From: Zooshikella harenae
Lineage (GTDB): Bacteria > Pseudomonadota > Gammaproteobacteria > Pseudomonadales > Zooshikellaceae
NCBI RefSeq assembly: GCF_018837975.1
Contig: NZ_JAGSOY010000012.1
Location: 39,992 to 103,991, forward strand
Reading direction: 5' to 3'
DNA: 64,000 nucleotides
The notes below the pieces were generated by a model. It worked only from the letters and a program-made list of their open reading frames with translations. It was not told where the DNA came from and did no database searches. Of this stretch, positions 60,872 to 64,000 are shown in pieces. The translations under genes and the position numbers were made by a program. Position 1 is the stretch's first letter; every line of letters begins with the position of its first letter.

Positions 60872-61930
60872 ATGAGTAAAAAAGTTAGTTTATTGTTTTT
60901 ACGTTCCATACTAATAAGCACTATGGTTTCAATGAAGGTTCTGGCCCATAGTGCAGATGTAAGCAGATTAATGCAATCTGCAACAGCTGACCAAAATAAA
61001 GGGTTAGTTGTTTATGCAGTATTGTATGAAACAACTAATGCTATTGCCTACGCATTTACGCAAAAGACTGGTATTCCTGTGCATCTAGTAAACATGCGTG
61101 GTAGTGGTGCTGCTCTAGTCAGAATTTATTATGAAAAACAAAAAGGTTATGGCGATATTTGGTTTGGAGGAAGCTTAGGAGAGCATATTCAGGCAGGTAA
61201 AGACGGTTTTTTAGAGCCTTACCTACCCAAAGGTATTGAGCAGTCAGATTCCTTTTGGGGGGGAAGCTATATGAATAATACCGTGACAGGACTATATGGT
61301 GGCTTATTAGGAATAATTGTCAATACGAAGTATTTGGAACAAAGAAATGTGCCAATACCTCGATCCTGGAAGGACTTAACAAAACCTATTTATCGAAATA
61401 TGATTGGTATGAAGAGCCCAGTTGTATCAGGCACTGCGTTTACGACAATGATGACGCTTATTTCCTTACTGGGAGAAGAAGCGGCATTTGACTATTTAAA
61501 AAAAATCCACTTAAACGTAAAACACTATGGAAATAAACAAACAGACTTTGTTAAAACAGGTCAAATAGGCATTGTTATGAGTTTTTTTCATGAATTTTAT
61601 GATACACCATATCCTGAGGCAATAGAACTTATTATTCCAGAAGAAGGATTAGGGTATGAAGTTGGTGGAATTAGTATAATAAAACGGCAGTCAACAAATA
61701 GATCAAATGCTAAAAAGTTTATTGACTTTGCTGTTTCTAAAATAGGTCAACAATTATTTTTGACAAACGGAAATTCCCGTCTGCCTAGTAATAAAACTCT
61801 TTTTACTCAAGCGATAGATCCAAAATATAAAGATGCAAAAATGATTAAGATAGATTTTGAATGGGCAGGTAAAAACAGAAATCGTTTAGTAAAACGATGG
61901 TTGAAAGAAGTAAAAATAATCAAGAAATAA
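60872..61930 (+). CDS. Orphan periplasmic substrate-binding protein (AfuA/PgtC-like)
   Basis: 352 residues. A signal peptide (about 1-25, ending VLA) leads to an extracellular solute-binding fold of the iron/phosphoglycerate type (COG1840-like). GLVVYAVLYETTNAIAYAF is the N-terminal strand, followed by YGDIWFGGS and a GGISIIKRQ segment. No permease or ATPase gene is near. Such orphan proteins often feed ligand binding to a neighbouring kinase, as PgtC does for PgtB/PgtA in Salmonella and HptA for HptSR in Staphylococcus. The ligand is unknown. Confidence 0.85.
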   Translation: MSKKVSLLFLRSILISTMVSMKVLAHSADVSRLMQSATADQNKGLVVYAVLYETTNAIAYAFTQKTGIPVHLVNMRGSGAALVRIYYEKQKGYGDIWFGGSLGEHIQAGKDGFLEPYLPKGIEQSDSFWGGSYMNNTVTGLYGGLLGIIVNTKYLEQRNVPIPRSWKDLTKPIYRNMIGMKSPVVSGTAFTTMMTLISLLGEEAAFDYLKKIHLNVKHYGNKQTDFVKTGQIGIVMSFFHEFYDTPYPEAIELIIPEEGLGYEVGGISIIKRQSTNRSNAKKFIDFAVSKIGQQLFLTNGNSRLPSNKTLFTQAIDPKYKDAKMIKIDFEWAGKNRNRLVKRWLKEVKIIKK

Positions 61931-61980
61931 TATTGGTTTTAAAAATAATATTGTTAATAAACTATGAGAGTATACTCAGG

Positions 61981-63597
61981 ATGAAGATGCTATCAAAATT
62001 AATATGTAGTAGTTTGGTACTATTTGGTACTACAAGCATGAGTGTTAATGCAGAAGAGTTAACTAGTGTTTCTTCTAGTTCAACTTCTGATCCTACGGAT
62101 ATGGTTAAATTCTATGCAGATACAAAATATAGAGGTAATGAGTACACATATCCTGCAGGGGAATATTCCAATGTAGAGCATGTCGTTATAAATGGTTCTT
62201 CTTCTGTGAAAGTGCCAAATGGACATTTTGTGGAGCTTTATAATGGAACAAATTTTACTGGGAAAAAATATATTTTTTCTAAAGATAACTCGAATTTCCG
62301 AGACTATGAGGATATTAATGACAATATAAAATCCTTTAAGTTAATAAAAGGAAATCCTGATGTTTGCTTTCATGTTGATACTCGATTAGAGGGGAGGGAA
62401 GCCTGCTATCGTCATGGTGATCAAATTCCCGAGTTGAAAGATTATGATTTAAACGATAGTTTTAGTTCGGTTAAATTTTTTAACGAAAATACAAAAGTTA
62501 TTGCTTATGAACAAAGAAATTTCACTAGCGAACATAAAGAGTATTTTTTTACGCAGAGTAGATTAAATGACTGGAATGATAATATTGTATCTCTTAAAGT
62601 ATTAGCTAATCCAATCTCTCAAGATGAAAAACAGTTTTTGAACTCTATCCAAACAAAATATAAACTCAATGAGTTATTATCCGCCTATAATCCAGTATGG
62701 AATTTTTGGGGAGGATCAACATTTTTTCCAATAGACATTGATCAATCATTTGAGCAGTTTAATGATTTACAGCATTTAGAGTGTGATGAAGGGAAATGGC
62801 GCTTAATTTATAACTCTGGAGTGGCTAAGAATTACCCTGAACATACAAACAGTCAAGTAGATATGAAGGCCTATGGCTTTGCTCAGTTAGTCGAAAGAGG
62901 GATTAATTTACATTATTATCTATATTTTCCATATAATGTTGGTCATGAATTATCTTCTGCATATGACCATGAAGGTGATTGGGAGGGAGCTATTATTCAT
63001 TTAAGGCCAGTACGGGTTGGTAGCAACTTTTATTTAAGGCCTATGATGCTTAAAACAAACGCACATGGCAATGAATGGAAAGTTGATTGGGATAGTAGTG
63101 AAGTTTGGACCGCACAAAATGGACAATATATTGGAGACACAAATATTTATAAAAATGAGTTAGGAGCAGATATTTTACCACCTAGATTATTTGTAGCAAA
63201 AAAAAGCAATGGAATTTATCCGAATACAAATCATGAACATTCTATTATTTCATTTCCATCATCGAATGATCATAACCGTACTTGTGTAGATGCTAATGTT
63301 TGGCCTTTGTGTGACTATATAGAAACACCGGATGATGTCTCTCGTAGAATCAGATTGCCTTTAGCTCCAATTTTGGTTAACAAAAGCAATAATGGAAATA
63401 TCGAATTCTTACGGTTATATTCACAACAAAAAGTTAAGTGGTTAAATAGAGATTCTAGTTGCCAAGCTGGCACAAAACATACTGATATGACTAATATTCC
63501 TAATGGAGTTTGGCGTTGGGGTAAACATGATGGCCCTACAGGTGTTCAATTTAGAAAAGATTTTGATAATACCATCCCAGGTGTTGTATTAAGGTAG
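61981..63597 (+). CDS. Secreted beta/gamma-crystallin protein with Vps62-like C-terminal region
   Basis: The ATG at 61981 gives 538 residues with a signal peptide (about 1-24, ending SVNA); an ATG at 61987 has AGGA upstream and is an alternative. Residues about 41-208 hold four Greek-key motifs, i.e. two beta/gamma-crystallin domains. Their calcium-clamp pattern N/D-N/D-x-x-S/T-S appears as NDNIKS, NDSFSS and NDNIVS. The C-terminal part (about 235-500) contains DHEGDWEGAIIHL (329-341) and NHEHSI. This resembles the GDWE pattern of Vps62/DUF946 proteins and, more remotely, of NPP1-type necrosis proteins. Exported, probably calcium-stabilised; function unknown. It starts 50 bp after the binding-protein gene. 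Confidence 0.85.
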   Translation: MKMLSKLICSSLVLFGTTSMSVNAEELTSVSSSSTSDPTDMVKFYADTKYRGNEYTYPAGEYSNVEHVVINGSSSVKVPNGHFVELYNGTNFTGKKYIFSKDNSNFRDYEDINDNIKSFKLIKGNPDVCFHVDTRLEGREACYRHGDQIPELKDYDLNDSFSSVKFFNENTKVIAYEQRNFTSEHKEYFFTQSRLNDWNDNIVSLKVLANPISQDEKQFLNSIQTKYKLNELLSAYNPVWNFWGGSTFFPIDIDQSFEQFNDLQHLECDEGKWRLIYNSGVAKNYPEHTNSQVDMKAYGFAQLVERGINLHYYLYFPYNVGHELSSAYDHEGDWEGAIIHLRPVRVGSNFYLRPMMLKTNAHGNEWKVDWDSSEVWTAQNGQYIGDTNIYKNELGADILPPRLFVAKKSNGIYPNTNHEHSIISFPSSNDHNRTCVDANVWPLCDYIETPDDVSRRIRLPLAPILVNKSNNGNIEFLRLYSQQKVKWLNRDSSCQAGTKHTDMTNIPNGVWRWGKHDGPTGVQFRKDFDNTIPGVVLR

Positions 63598-64000
63598 TAA
63601 GAGTATGGCTGCCTACTAAGGCGGTTTATATACACTCTACGAATAATTTTTAGAATTTGTTGTCCATACTCTTGAGCAATAATGATGTTGGGAATGCAAT
63701 TTAAGCAAGAGCATTTAACTACCACCAAGTCACTTTTTAATATAACTGCCCAGCAGCGCAGTTATATTAGTTAAAGTCGTTCACAGCGGTAAACTTGCCC
63801 TAAGGCTTCGTCACTTGACGGTCGACCAGGGGTATGAAATCTCTACGTTATAGGTATATACAATCAAATAAAGTGAATTTTGTTATTAATCCTACCGAAA
63901 TATACTAATTATTAATCTTATCAACAAACAAAAAAAATTCTTAATAGGAAGAGGCATAGTTGACAATAAATTCATATTACTTATGATTGTCAAGGATAGA
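63598..64000. other. Gene-free region at the right edge
   Basis: 403 bp. It holds the second copy of the decayed gene end (63728-63829, minus strand). Within that copy is a perfect 12-bp inverted repeat, TAATATAACTGC (63738-63749) with its complement (63758-63769). The final 150 bp are AT-rich with no gene start. Confidence 0.55.
63728..63829 (-). pseudogene. Decayed gene end, copy B (inverted relative to copy A)
   Basis: Read on the minus strand, this ends LTNITALLGSYIKK and TGA in the same frame as copy A (LINITALLGGYTNK). Forty-two of 49 bases match over 63728-63776. Several differences are at third codon positions. A further shared stretch, AGGGCAAGTTT, lies at 63791-63801 (minus strand) and 53579-53589. 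Upstream of the conserved end the frame is broken and about 10 bp shorter than copy A. Confidence 0.5.

Noticed and set aside
61897..61980. Upstream extension of the crystallin protein into the binding-protein gene
   Set aside because: It would precede the signal peptide with 28 residues and overlap the upstream gene; the ATG at 61981 fits better.

Overview
The window reads as a chromosomal segment of a marine-type gammaproteobacterium. Gene order matches the Pseudomonas/Oceanospirillales pattern: rsgA-orn-queG-nnr-tsaE-amiB-mutL-miaA-hfq-hflX-hflKC-DUF2065-hisZ-purA, then rnr-rlmB, rpsF-rpsR-DUF2232-rplI-dnaB, purD, purH-fis-dusB, prmA-accC-accB-aroQ and dsbD. The moderate to low GC and several family features (hisZ, a DUF2065 protein after hflC, a MutL with the endonuclease motif) would suit a Zooshikella/Hahella-like genus. 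That genus guess is inference; no rRNA is present to fix it.

Positions 1-46,100 are mostly conserved core genes. Plus-strand operons cover cell-wall hydrolysis and DNA/tRNA/RNA maintenance (tsaE-amiB-mutL-miaA-hfq-hflX-hflKC), histidine and purine synthesis (hisZ, purA), RNA turnover and modification (rnr, rlmB) and ribosome/replication (rpsF-rpsR-rplI-dnaB). Minus-strand blocks hold purine synthesis (purD, purH), fis-dusB, a DUF3426 zinc-ribbon membrane protein, prmA, the acetyl-CoA carboxylase biotin subunits with aroQ, and dsbD. Two signalling proteins interrupt this core: a 7TMR-DISM hybrid kinase-like protein whose ATPase motifs look degenerate (26.8-29.6 kb), and a tandem-receiver diguanylate cyclase with an intact GGEEF motif and I-site (42.4-44.1 kb). 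A lipoprotein and a DUF2333 protein close the core part.

From about 46.1 kb to the end the DNA is more AT-rich, gene-sparse and accessory. It holds secreted proteins of unknown function, a divergent CsrA/RsmA-like protein with a long C-terminal extension (48.2 kb), an orphan family-3 solute-binding protein, a Nudix hydrolase, two very small membrane proteins, a PhnA-like protein and an LprI-like secreted protein. A compact signalling module follows: a sensor hybrid kinase, a NarL-type response regulator and an orphan periplasmic binding protein. Just after it lies a secreted protein with two beta/gamma-crystallin domains and a Vps62-like C-terminal part. Two inverted, decayed copies of the same gene end (53.5-53.7 kb and 63.7-63.8 kb) bracket the 10-kb stretch holding that module.

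No tRNA, rRNA, CRISPR array or intact insertion sequence was found. Several intergenic hairpins, including terminator-like ones with no obvious upstream gene, are listed as possible small-RNA or regulatory sites.
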